DNA of 8,960 nt from CAZXSK01 sp964642855 (GTDB taxonomy: Bacteria > Planctomycetota > Phycisphaerae > SM23-33), in NCBI GenBank assembly GCA_964642855.1, contig CAZXSK010000095.1:1-8960 (forward strand). Reading direction: 5' to 3'. Below the pieces are notes generated by a model, which ran no database searches, was not told the DNA's origin, and was given only the letters and a program-made list of their open reading frames with translations. Below, piece after piece: positions 1 to 6,202 of the stretch (position 1 is the stretch's first letter; each line of letters starts with the position of its first letter). The position numbers were made by a program, and so were the translations under genes.

Positions 1-421
1 GCCCCCGTGATGGGGGCGATGCGACCCGCGACCTTTCGGATGCCGACCCGGCCGATTCAATCCGCGCCCCCGTGATGGGGGCGATGGTGGCGGCGGAATT
101 GGTGTGGCGCCACGGGTGGGAGTTTCAATCCGCGCCCCCGTGATGGGGGCGATCTGTACGCCGGAAAAATGCACATCGCGGAGAAGGTTTCAATCCGCGC
201 CCCCGTGATGGGGGCGATGTGTGATATGGGCGGGACTTACGCGAAGTATTAGCGGTTTCAATCCGCGCCCCCGTGATGGGGGCGATCTGTGGGGTCGGCT
301 TCTGCTTAGGAGCTAGCTTTATGTTTCAATCCGCGCCCCCGTGATGGGGGCGATCGGCTCAAGTGGCGTGGCGTCTTTCTGCGGTGTCGGTTTCAATCCG
401 CGCCCCCGTGATGGGGGCGAT
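1..421 (-). CRISPR. Type I-C CRISPR array, leader-proximal end (7 repeats, 6 spacers visible)
   Basis: Seven copies of a 32-base repeat are seen. On the plus strand they begin GTTTCAATCC and end GGGGGCGAT. They lie at 1-20 (partial, cut by the window edge), 54-85, 122-153, 187-218, 255-286, 323-354 and 390-421. Spacers are 21-53 (33), 86-121 (36), 154-186 (33), 219-254 (36), 287-322 (36) and 355-389 (35 bases), all different. The repeat holds a 7-bp stem, CGCCCCC with GGGGGCG, around a GTGAT loop, and reads ATTGAAAC at its 3' end on the minus strand, as in known I-C repeats. Transcription is therefore inferred on the minus strand, away from cas2, with 390-421 the newest repeat. The array continues beyond the window, so its full length is unknown. 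Confidence 0.98.
54..85 (-). repeat. Variant CRISPR repeat with a changed crRNA handle base
   Basis: This repeat starts GATTCAATCC on the plus strand, whereas the other complete copies start GTTTCAATCC: one T-to-A change at its second base. In crRNA sense the end reads ATTGAATC instead of ATTGAAAC. The affected 5' handle would belong to the spacer at 21-53. The stem-loop used for processing is unchanged. It is the most leader-distal complete repeat in view, and repeat decay at the old end of an array is common. Confidence 0.9.
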
Positions 422-433
422 GGTAGGGCTCCT

Positions 434-461
434 AAGATAGTCAATGGAACGGACTTAGCAA
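434..461 (-). promoter_or_regulatory. Possible array promoter in the leader
   Basis: On the minus strand TTGCTA (461-456) and TATCTT (439-434) are separated by 16 bases. They are moderate matches to bacterial -35 and -10 boxes (TTGACA and TATAAT). Initiation would fall a few bases before the first repeat at 421, as needed for pre-crRNA transcription. Each box has only about four matching bases, so this is a weak call. Confidence 0.3.
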
Positions 462-559
462 GGAGTTTTCGCGAACCCCGGGGAAAGAGGGGTGCGTCGA
501 GGATCCGAATCATTCCACCGAGATCCTAAATGCTTTTCACCCTATTTACTTATGGAAAT

Positions 560-600
560 CGCGAACCGCCCGGCCTATCGCTGGGCGCTTGGGGTTCGCG
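560..600 (-). other. Imperfect hairpin just downstream of cas2
   Basis: On the minus strand CGCGAACC (600-593) pairs with GGTTCGCG (567-560), 8 bp. An inner GCCC (586-583) pairs with GGGC (571-568) across a one-sided bulge at 592-587. It begins 9 bases after the cas2 stop. No T-run follows (the next bases are ATTTCCATAAG), so it is not a standard intrinsic terminator. It may act as a leader structure, a 3' stabiliser of the cas mRNA, or a protein-binding inverted repeat. Confidence 0.55.
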
Positions 601-609
601 GACGGGTTC

Positions 610-900
610 TCAGACGATCAATGGGCCCTCGGGGTCGTAGGATGGCTTGGCGCCAATATGCTGAATGCGGCGCCGCCAGTTCTTGCCCAGCAGGTAGAAT
701 CGCAGGCTGTCGGTTTCCTTGTCGATCTCGTCGATCAGCGTGGTTCTGAGCAGCTCCCACTGCGCGGGGGTCAGGAGGCACTCGAAGACCGAGTGCTGCA
801 CACGCTGGCCATAGCTTTCACACGCCTTGGCGACGCGCTTCCACCTTCGCTTGCCGGCTTTGGTGTCCTGGCGGATGTCATAGGCGATCAGAACAAGCAT
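610..900 (-). CDS. cas2: CRISPR-associated endoribonuclease-fold protein Cas2
   Basis: This 96-residue protein is the usual length for Cas2, the dimer that bridges two Cas1 dimers in the spacer-integration complex. The N-terminal beta strand LVLIAYDI ends in the conserved Asp8. QHSVFEC (35-41) and RFYLLG (67-72) are the other ferredoxin-fold strands typical of the family. The ATG at 900 was chosen because it starts directly at this first strand and has an AGGA sequence 8 bases upstream that overlaps the cas1 stop, suggesting translational coupling. An ATG 22 codons further upstream (966) would add a non-homologous tail inside cas1. It lies 10 bases after cas1, and the leader and array follow. 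Confidence 0.96.
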   Translation of the reverse strand: MLVLIAYDIRQDTKAGKRRWKRVAKACESYGQRVQHSVFECLLTPAQWELLRTTLIDEIDKETDSLRFYLLGKNWRRRIQHIGAKPSYDPEGPLIV

Positions 901-910
901 GCTGAGTGTC

Positions 911-1942
911 CTATTTCCAGAAGAACGGCGGATAGGCGTCGAGGTCGCCGCGGAGAAACCGTGCAAGGAGTTGGCCTTGGATGAACGGCAGGAGCCCGAC
1001 CGTGGTCTTCTCGCCGAGAAACGGGTGTGTCAGCGTATCCTGCTTGCGTTTCTGATAGGCAGTCAGGAGCGTCTTTCTGCCGGCGTCGGTAAGAGCGATT
1101 CCGCCGACAGGCGTCTTGCGGAAGTCCTGAGGCTGGAGCTGCCGTCTGTTGATCAGTGCGAGGGTCAGCCGGTCGGCGATGGGGGCACGGAATTCCTCCA
1201 TGAGATCCAGGGCGAGGCTTGGCCGCCCGGGACGGTCACGATGAAGAAAACCGACCTGGGGATCGAGGCCCACGGTTTCGCAGGCGGAGCGGCAGTCGTG
1301 CATCAGCAGCACGTAGACCAACGACAGGACCGCATTGACGTTGTCTTCGGGAGGTCTCCGCGACCTTCCAGCGAACCGCATGCACTCGTCGGGCACATGG
1401 ATGAGCCGGTCAAAAACCCGGAAGTAGTGCTGAGCGGCTTCGCCTTCGAAACCTCGGATGGTCTCAGGGTCGGGCGGGTTGGAGAGCTGCTCCAACAGCT
1501 GCGCCAGAGCAGAGGACGCCGTCCTGGTGCGGCCGTCGTTCTGCTGTGTGTTGTCCTGGCGTGCGGCTCGCAGAAGGACCGTTCGGGCGTTTGCGATCTT
1601 TGCAGCTACGATGGCGCCGGCGATGGCAGAGGTCACGTCGGGATCATCGGAGGCAGCGTACTGCCGGCGACGGAGCAGGACGTTGCCGGTGGTTGGGCCG
1701 ACCAGCCGGCCGAGGAATCTCCCGTTGGTCGAAAGAAACGTGACGGCGATATTGTTCTCGCCGCAGAAAGCCAGGGCTGGAGGACTGACGGAAACACGCC
1801 CGATGCAGACCAGGCTATCCAGTGTATGAATCGGGATCGATAGGAGCGTTTCCTTTTCCTTGCGGACCCGGAGGGTTTCTCCGGTACGTGCAATGTAGGC
1901 TCCGTCGACCGTGACGTAGAGTGTGTTGTCATGCGATTTCAT
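911..1942 (-). CDS. cas1: Type I-C CRISPR-associated integrase Cas1
   Basis: This 343-residue protein has normal length for I-C Cas1, the metal-dependent integrase that inserts prespacers into the leader-repeat junction. The N-terminal beta domain (about 1-100) begins NTLYVTVDGAYI. The helical catalytic domain contains GFEGEAAQHYF with catalytic Glu166, GFLHRDRPGR with His234, and SLALDLMEEFR with Asp246 and Glu249, so the metal-binding set is complete. The ATG at 1942 overlaps the cas4 stop in an ATGA arrangement (4 bases) and has GGGGAG at 1951-1956, 8 bases upstream. It forms the adaptation module with cas4 and cas2. No frameshift or missing residue is visible. Confidence 0.97.
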   Translation of the reverse strand: MKSHDNTLYVTVDGAYIARTGETLRVRKEKETLLSIPIHTLDSLVCIGRVSVSPPALAFCGENNIAVTFLSTNGRFLGRLVGPTTGNVLLRRRQYAASDDPDVTSAIAGAIVAAKIANARTVLLRAARQDNTQQNDGRTRTASSALAQLLEQLSNPPDPETIRGFEGEAAQHYFRVFDRLIHVPDECMRFAGRSRRPPEDNVNAVLSLVYVLLMHDCRSACETVGLDPQVGFLHRDRPGRPSLALDLMEEFRAPIADRLTLALINRRQLQPQDFRKTPVGGIALTDAGRKTLLTAYQKRKQDTLTHPFLGEKTTVGLLPFIQGQLLARFLRGDLDAYPPFFWK

Positions 1943-2643
1943 GCTTCGGGCTCCCCGGACGGGTCATCCTGAAGGACGTTTCGAATGTTGCGTGCAAGAT
2001 AACGGCTGGCACGCCCCGTAGCCGCCGACTTTGGCAGACAGTGGGACCTGAGCGAGCACGCCTTGCACTTCGGGCCTGGTTGGGGAGGGGGCAATTGTCC
2101 GGAGTCCAGCATCGCGCGGAACGCACCTGTGACGTCGGTGGTACGCTGCCTGAGTTCCTCGTTGAGGTAGACTTCCTGTCGGCGCCGGGTCCTGCCGTAG
2201 AACAGCAGTCCGACGGGTATGTTCGTGTGGAGCATTTCTTCGAGACAGAGTCCCTGCGCGCAGAGCTGAACCCGGTCGGCGTCGTGCGACTTGGGCCTTC
2301 CTCGCTTGTATTCGACGGGCCTTGGGACCCATCTTCCATGCCAGCCGTGAACGCGGATCGAGTGGGCTTTCGCGACGGTCTGTTCTGCACTGGCGAACTC
2401 GACGACATCGGCCACGCCGGCCAGCCCGAGGCGCAGTGAACGGATCGCCAAGCCGCGTGTGATGCGCAAGCCGGGACGGGCTTCGTCGGGACCGTCGTGG
2501 GCGCGGTCGTGCAGCGTGCGCCCCTGGGCGGTGAAGCGGTTCTCCGCCCAGAGGCGTTCGAGGTGAATCAACCCGCACTGTCGCGGGCAGAACACCCAGT
2601 GCTGCAGTCCGGAGATCGGCAGCAACAGATCTTCGGCAGACAT
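1939..2643 (-). CDS. cas4: Cas4 RecB-like nuclease with iron-sulfur cluster
   Basis: This 234-residue protein matches the I-C Cas4 family, which helps Cas1-Cas2 choose PAM-containing prespacers, trims their 3' ends and sets their orientation. RecB-type nuclease residues are visible: His45, Asp79 in GVADVVEF, Glu111 and Lys113 in VEYKRG, and Gln126 in RVQLCAQG. Four cysteines likely to hold a 4Fe-4S cluster are Cys19 in FCPRQC and Cys193, Cys196 and Cys202 in CKACSLRSHC. Cys23 is an extra cysteine near the first ligand. The start lies 11 bases after cas7 and has no clear ribosome-binding site, so translation probably depends on coupling. The stop overlaps the cas1 start by 4 bases. Confidence 0.96.
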   Translation of the reverse strand: MSAEDLLLPISGLQHWVFCPRQCGLIHLERLWAENRFTAQGRTLHDRAHDGPDEARPGLRITRGLAIRSLRLGLAGVADVVEFASAEQTVAKAHSIRVHGWHGRWVPRPVEYKRGRPKSHDADRVQLCAQGLCLEEMLHTNIPVGLLFYGRTRRRQEVYLNEELRQRTTDVTGAFRAMLDSGQLPPPQPGPKCKACSLRSHCLPKSAATGRASRYLARNIRNVLQDDPSGEPEA

Positions 2644-2654
2644 AGCCGGGGCGA

Positions 2655-3647
2655 TCAGAGCTTCTCGAGGTCCGCGATGGAATCAATCTTGATGAGTTCA
2701 ACGCCGGCAGGCACCTTCTCCGCATCGGCCTTGACCGCGTAATGGCTGAACCTGCGCGGGCTGGGCGCGCCGTCGGCATTCATGGCGTCGATATCCTTCT
2801 CGATGGATACGACGTTTTCAAAGAGCTCCTGGGCCGGACAGCACCCGAGCCTGGCCTGGCGAATCCGTTGCTGCTCGTCGCTGTCGGTTCCGACATGCTT
2901 GAATACGAGAATCGGCGTGCGAACGGTCATCACGCCCTTGCTGGAGGAGCGGTCGTGTTCGTACATGTTCAGGACGGCTTCGAAGAGCAGCTTGAGGTCG
3001 TCGCGCGAGAAGCCGGTATCGGCAGCAAGATGGGCCGAGATGAACCCCTTACCAACAAACAGCCCGTAGGGAATGAGCGACTTTCGGCCCATGGTGCGAA
3101 GCTTGTCTTCGGGTTGCTCGTCTTCCCACTTCTGGTAGTCCTCGCTGGTGGCGGCACCTTTCGCTTCGTCGGCGACGGCCATCCGCGTGATGGATAGATC
3201 CATCGGCAGGATGGGATCCTCCGAGCGGGCGAAGGCGATCTGCACAGGACCGCGGACCTGGCCTGCATTGGGTCCGGTGGACATGACGGCCCCGAAGGCG
3301 CGAACATCATAGAAGTTATCGCACATGTACTGGCGGGCGTCCTTGACCTGCTGCTTGGTTGCCTTCTTGCCGTCGGCCTCGCGTCCGGCTTCCTCGTGGG
3401 CCTTGCAGATCTTCGCGTTCAGGTTAGTCGCCTGCTCGACGAAGATCGCGTTGGGCATGGTGTTCTCATGCGCCAGTTGGACGTAATTGCGAATGCGCCG
3501 TTTGATTGCGACGTCGCTGACCAGGCCGTGCATGTCCTGCGGGTCGATGCGGGGGGCGTTCCCGGCGTCCGGGTCGCCGTTGGGGTTGCCGTTCTCGCAG
3601 TCGAAGAGGAAAAGGAACTCGTAACGATTGGTGATCGGTTCTGCCAT
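2655..3647 (-). CDS. cas7: Type I-C Cascade backbone subunit Cas7 (Csd2)
   Basis: This 330-residue protein is the I-C Cas7, which polymerises along the crRNA spacer and forms the Cascade backbone. Family signatures are seen in order: YEFLFLFDCENGNPNGDPD (9-27), NAPRIDPQ (30-37), a basic helix KRRIRNYV (49-56), DVRAFGAVM (114-122), QVRGPVQIAFARS (130-142), SITRMAV (152-158), TMGRKSLIPYGL (185-196) and EHDRSSSKG (230-238). It is longer than the roughly 280-290 residues I recall for the family; extra charged stretches at about 160-184 and 252-270 seem to account for this. The ATG at 3647 has a good AGGAGA site 8 bases upstream in the 33-base gap after cas8c, fitting the need for many Cas7 copies per complex. 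Confidence 0.96.
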   Translation of the reverse strand: MAEPITNRYEFLFLFDCENGNPNGDPDAGNAPRIDPQDMHGLVSDVAIKRRIRNYVQLAHENTMPNAIFVEQATNLNAKICKAHEEAGREADGKKATKQQVKDARQYMCDNFYDVRAFGAVMSTGPNAGQVRGPVQIAFARSEDPILPMDLSITRMAVADEAKGAATSEDYQKWEDEQPEDKLRTMGRKSLIPYGLFVGKGFISAHLAADTGFSRDDLKLLFEAVLNMYEHDRSSSKGVMTVRTPILVFKHVGTDSDEQQRIRQARLGCCPAQELFENVVSIEKDIDAMNADGAPSPRRFSHYAVKADAEKVPAGVELIKIDSIADLEKL

Positions 3648-3680
3648 GGTAGTATCTCCTGTTACTTGGCGGTGTTCGTG

Positions 3681-4073
3681 TCAGTTGGTTTCGCTGCTTT
3701 CGGTTGCTTCAACATCAGTCTTCCTCTTCCGTTGGGCCTTCTGCTGGTAGTAGCCCATCGCGAAGAGCGTCTGGTCTTCCAGTGACATGGTGGCCGGGGG
3801 TGCCTGATCGAGACGATCCCAGAGTTGTGCAAGCTGTTGGTCAAACCAGACTCTCAGGCCACCATCGATTTTCGGCAAATGCCCGGTCTGGGCCAGCCGG
3901 ACGAGTCGCCCCAGGATGAGGGCGGGAGTGGCGCTGGCAGCGGCGTAGTATCGCTGAACCACCCCGGCGCCTACGTCGCCCAAGGCGGCCCGTTGGATAT
4001 CAGCCAAGACAGCCATGATCCGGCCGCATAGATACGCCGGGCAGTTCTCGTGTTCATTCAGGTCGGTTTGCAT
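3681..4073 (-). CDS. cas11c: Internal small subunit Cas11c, translated from within cas8c
   Basis: An in-frame ATG at codon 466 of cas8c (4073) is preceded by AAAGGAGA at 4082-4089, leaving 9 bases between GGAG and the ATG. That is as strong as any ribosome-binding site in this operon, yet it lies inside a coding sequence. The product would be 130 residues, mostly helical, with NCPAYLCGRIMAVLADIQ near its N-terminus, ending at the cas8c stop. Internal translation of the small subunit from cas8c has been shown experimentally for other I-C systems, where several copies line the inner face of Cascade and stabilise the displaced strand. That this happens here is inferred from the site and the family. 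It uses the same frame as cas8c. Confidence 0.85.
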   Translation of the reverse strand: MQTDLNEHENCPAYLCGRIMAVLADIQRAALGDVGAGVVQRYYAAASATPALILGRLVRLAQTGHLPKIDGGLRVWFDQQLAQLWDRLDQAPPATMSLEDQTLFAMGYYQQKAQRKRKTDVEATESSETN

Positions 4074-5468
4074 TTCTGCGATCTCCTTTCGATTCAGGTA
4101 TGCCTTCAGCAGGCCCAGGCGGGCGTGTCGGGGGGATTCACCGTTGATGACGTCCATGCGCACCCGCGCAAGTGCGCGGGCCATCGCTTCGTAGGGGATG
4201 GGAAGTCCCGCAATGGCTGACTTCCACAGCGCCGTCTCCAGCGGGGGATGGACTTCCTTCAGGTCACGGACCATCGCCCCAAGCACGGCCAGGAATTTCG
4301 GAGAAGCTGCAGGTCCGTCTCCGTCCCTACGCACGATGGAAAAATCCTCGAACCACTGCTTGACGTTTGCGACGAGATCCTCGAAGGAGCCTTCCATCCA
4401 GTCTCGGACGACGGCCCGTCCGGCGTTACCGCTGAGCGTCAGTGCGCGGTAGCGACACTCGCCCAGACCGTCCAGATCGGTCGCCTTACCGGACTCGACG
4501 GCCTGTAGCAGCTTCCCCGCCCGGCGATTCGCCTGGGCGACGGTCGAGGCGTCTTTCTGCGTGGGGGGCTCTTCCTGCACTTCCGTCTCCCCGAGGTCAA
4601 CGCCGTTGAGCAGCTTCGCCACGGGGTCGTCCTGGGGCGGCACGTCGTGGGTGTACCAGTACACCACCTTCGCCCCGGCCAGCCGCTTGGAATGCTCGGC
4701 GATGAGTTGGTTCAGCGCCGCCGCATACGCCTCGCACGTGTCAGTGCTGACAGCCGCGTTGGCCGACTGCTTCAGCCCGTAGGAGCAGAAAGCATCGAGG
4801 TTGAATCCTACGAGCGTGGTCTCCACGTTGCCGCCCACGTCGCCGAGTCCTTTGACCTTCGGGTGCGTCTTGGCCGGTTCGACAAGCTCGCCCGTCAGCA
4901 GCGATCGCATTGCACTGGCCTTCTTGCCTCTGGTGCCCTTCTTCTTGAACAGCGTCGGCCAATGACCCCGCCACCAGTCGTGCCAGGTATCCTGCAGAAC
5001 CAGGATGCGAGGCCCGTCGCCCGACATCTCCACAAAGGTGACATTGTCGGAGGGCTTGACTTTTGGCGTGGCTGCGTCGAGGTCGGCGTGGATCTTCGCC
5101 AGTTCGTCGGGGTTTCTCAATGCATCGCCGATGCGCGCCAGAAGCGGCTCAGCCTCGCCGGCTTCACGAAGCAGGTCCAGGAAGAACCCATGCTTCCGCA
5201 GGAGCTTCTCGTCCGGTTCGTCCTCACCATACAGCAAGGCGTACTGGGCTGTGTCCACCAGGAACTGCCGCATGGGCGTGGCTCCGGAGAACTTCAGGTG
5301 CGGAACCTTGGGGAACTCCCGGCCTTTCTTGTCGTCCGAGGCGGGAGTGATGCCCACGTACTGCCCCTCTCGCGAGAATTGCAGCAGCCAGCGAACGCGT
5401 TTGGGCGCGAACCCGGGCTCGGCATCGATGCCGGCGCGCTGGGCGTATTCCAGCAGTGCGTGAAGCAT
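3681..5468 (-). CDS. cas8c: Type I-C Cascade large subunit Cas8c (Csd1)
   Basis: This 595-residue protein is of normal family length. Cas8c recognises the PAM, helps open the target duplex and recruits Cas3. Family features are an N-terminal HALLEYAQ helix, a WLLQF strand (27-31), HPKVKGLGDVGG (202-213), the conserved FCSYGLKQSANAAVS block (227-241) with the ALNQLI helix (251-256), KVVYW (267-271), and LTLSGNAGRAVVRDW (343-357), before a helical C-terminal domain. A low-complexity linker rich in Glu, Pro and Gln lies around 293-310. The ATG at 5468 shares one base with the cas5c stop (TGATG) and has GGAGGG at 5476-5481. The last 130 codons also appear to be translated separately as cas11c. 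Confidence 0.96.
   Translation of the reverse strand: MLHALLEYAQRAGIDAEPGFAPKRVRWLLQFSREGQYVGITPASDDKKGREFPKVPHLKFSGATPMRQFLVDTAQYALLYGEDEPDEKLLRKHGFFLDLLREAGEAEPLLARIGDALRNPDELAKIHADLDAATPKVKPSDNVTFVEMSGDGPRILVLQDTWHDWWRGHWPTLFKKKGTRGKKASAMRSLLTGELVEPAKTHPKVKGLGDVGGNVETTLVGFNLDAFCSYGLKQSANAAVSTDTCEAYAAALNQLIAEHSKRLAGAKVVYWYTHDVPPQDDPVAKLLNGVDLGETEVQEEPPTQKDASTVAQANRRAGKLLQAVESGKATDLDGLGECRYRALTLSGNAGRAVVRDWMEGSFEDLVANVKQWFEDFSIVRRDGDGPAASPKFLAVLGAMVRDLKEVHPPLETALWKSAIAGLPIPYEAMARALARVRMDVINGESPRHARLGLLKAYLNRKEIAEMQTDLNEHENCPAYLCGRIMAVLADIQRAALGDVGAGVVQRYYAAASATPALILGRLVRLAQTGHLPKIDGGLRVWFDQQLAQLWDRLDQAPPATMSLEDQTLFAMGYYQQKAQRKRKTDVEATESSETN
4082..4089 (-). promoter_or_regulatory. Internal ribosome-binding site for Cas11c
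   Basis: The minus strand reads AAAGGAGA here, ending 8 bases before the ATG at 4073 (9 bases from the GGAG core). It encodes part of RKEIAEM in Cas8c, so the Lys-Glu codons double as a Shine-Dalgarno element. Confidence 0.8.
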
Positions 5469-6184
5469 CAGCCGGCCCTCCGTTCCCCGGGCTTTCTGAC
5501 CCGGTCATCGTCGAAAGGCGGAATTTCCAGCACGCCGCGCTCGATGTTGGCCCGGAACACACTCACGTGGGGCTTGGCCAGCCCGGGCTTGTTCCGTGTG
5601 CTCAGGTCGAAGACGTCATAGAGCATCCAGCCGATATCCTGGGAGAAATCGGCCGGATCGGGTTCAGCGGAGAGGTCATCGATGAGCCGGAAGAACGCGA
5701 CGAATTCGCGACAGCCCAGGTACGGCTGCCAAGCGCATTTGCCCGCTTTCGCCCGGCGAATGAACTGCTCATTGAGCGCTTTGGTCTCCTTATCAGCGCC
5801 GGGGCGGGGCACGATGTGCGCGTGGATGCGGTAGCGCGGCTGGCGGATGGCCATGGTTTGGCGCTGCTGGCGACGGCCGGGCGAATCGGCGATGATGGGC
5901 TCAGGCTCTTTTGTACCCTTCATCCACGAGCTGATCGTCCGATCGCTGGGTGCCTTGACGGAGACCTCGTTCCGTCGCAGGGCGATGTAGGTTGGCGTTT
6001 CGAGCAGTTCGACGCGGTCGATCTGCCAGTAGAAACGCGGCTTCCAGTAGATCGCGTCGAAGATGCCCCGCGCCCCGCTGGGCGTCGGACAGGGGTAACT
6101 CCACCTTTCGACCTTCAGCTCAGGCCGACTCCAACAGCCGAAGTCGCCACGGACTTCCAGTATGTGCGTTGGTGCTCTGGTCAT
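5468..6184 (-). CDS. cas5c: Type I-C crRNA-processing endoribonuclease Cas5c (Cas5d)
   Basis: This 238-residue Cas5 has the usual I-C length. In I-C systems Cas5 replaces Cas6: it cuts pre-crRNA at the 3' base of the repeat stem and stays bound to the 5' handle. The N-terminal ferredoxin fold begins THILEVRGDFGCWSRPE, and TPSGARGIFDAIYWKP (34-49) carries Tyr46, equivalent to the catalytic Tyr46 described in the Bacillus halodurans enzyme. The motif QRQTMAIRQPRYRI (107-120) corresponds to the second family block. There the Lys-His pair reported for B. halodurans seems to be Arg114-Gln115, by eye only. The ATG at 6184 has AAGGAG 6 bases upstream and lies 18 bases after cas3. The stop overlaps the cas8c start by one base. 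Confidence 0.95.
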   Translation of the reverse strand: MTRAPTHILEVRGDFGCWSRPELKVERWSYPCPTPSGARGIFDAIYWKPRFYWQIDRVELLETPTYIALRRNEVSVKAPSDRTISSWMKGTKEPEPIIADSPGRRQQRQTMAIRQPRYRIHAHIVPRPGADKETKALNEQFIRRAKAGKCAWQPYLGCREFVAFFRLIDDLSAEPDPADFSQDIGWMLYDVFDLSTRNKPGLAKPHVSVFRANIERGVLEIPPFDDDRVRKPGERRAG

Positions 6185-6202
6185 ACTGCTCTCCTTTCGC
6201 AG

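Larger units (their letters stand above)
422..609 (-). promoter_or_regulatory. CRISPR leader between cas2 and the array
   Basis: These 188 bases separate the cas2 stop from the first repeat and hold no gene. In I-C loci the leader sits here and carries both the array promoter and the sites that direct spacer integration. Read on the minus strand it contains CGCGAACCCC (600-591), GGTTCGCG (567-560) and GGGGTTCGCG (479-470), followed by an AT-richer stretch up to the array. Its role is inferred from position; the repeated motif is seen directly. Confidence 0.85.

Noticed and set aside
319..513. Short minus-strand open frame across the array end and leader
   Set aside because: Much of it is CRISPR repeat and spacer sequence read as codons; it lacks a ribosome-binding site. 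It did draw attention to the spacer-cas8c resemblance.
560..600. Intrinsic terminator after cas2
   Set aside because: A stable hairpin is present but no T-run follows it, so standard termination is not supported.
901..966. Upstream ATG that would extend Cas2 by 22 residues
   Set aside because: The extension lies inside cas1, does not resemble Cas2, and the internal ATG at 900 sits exactly at the conserved first strand with its own AGGA site.
899..1843. A 314-codon plus-strand open frame
   Set aside because: It is antisense to cas1, whose catalytic residues are intact on the minus strand, and has no protein-like motifs.
4548..4561. Functional self-targeting of cas8c by the newest spacer
   Set aside because: Only 14 contiguous bases match, the guide seed is mismatched and the adjacent triplet is AGC, not TTC.
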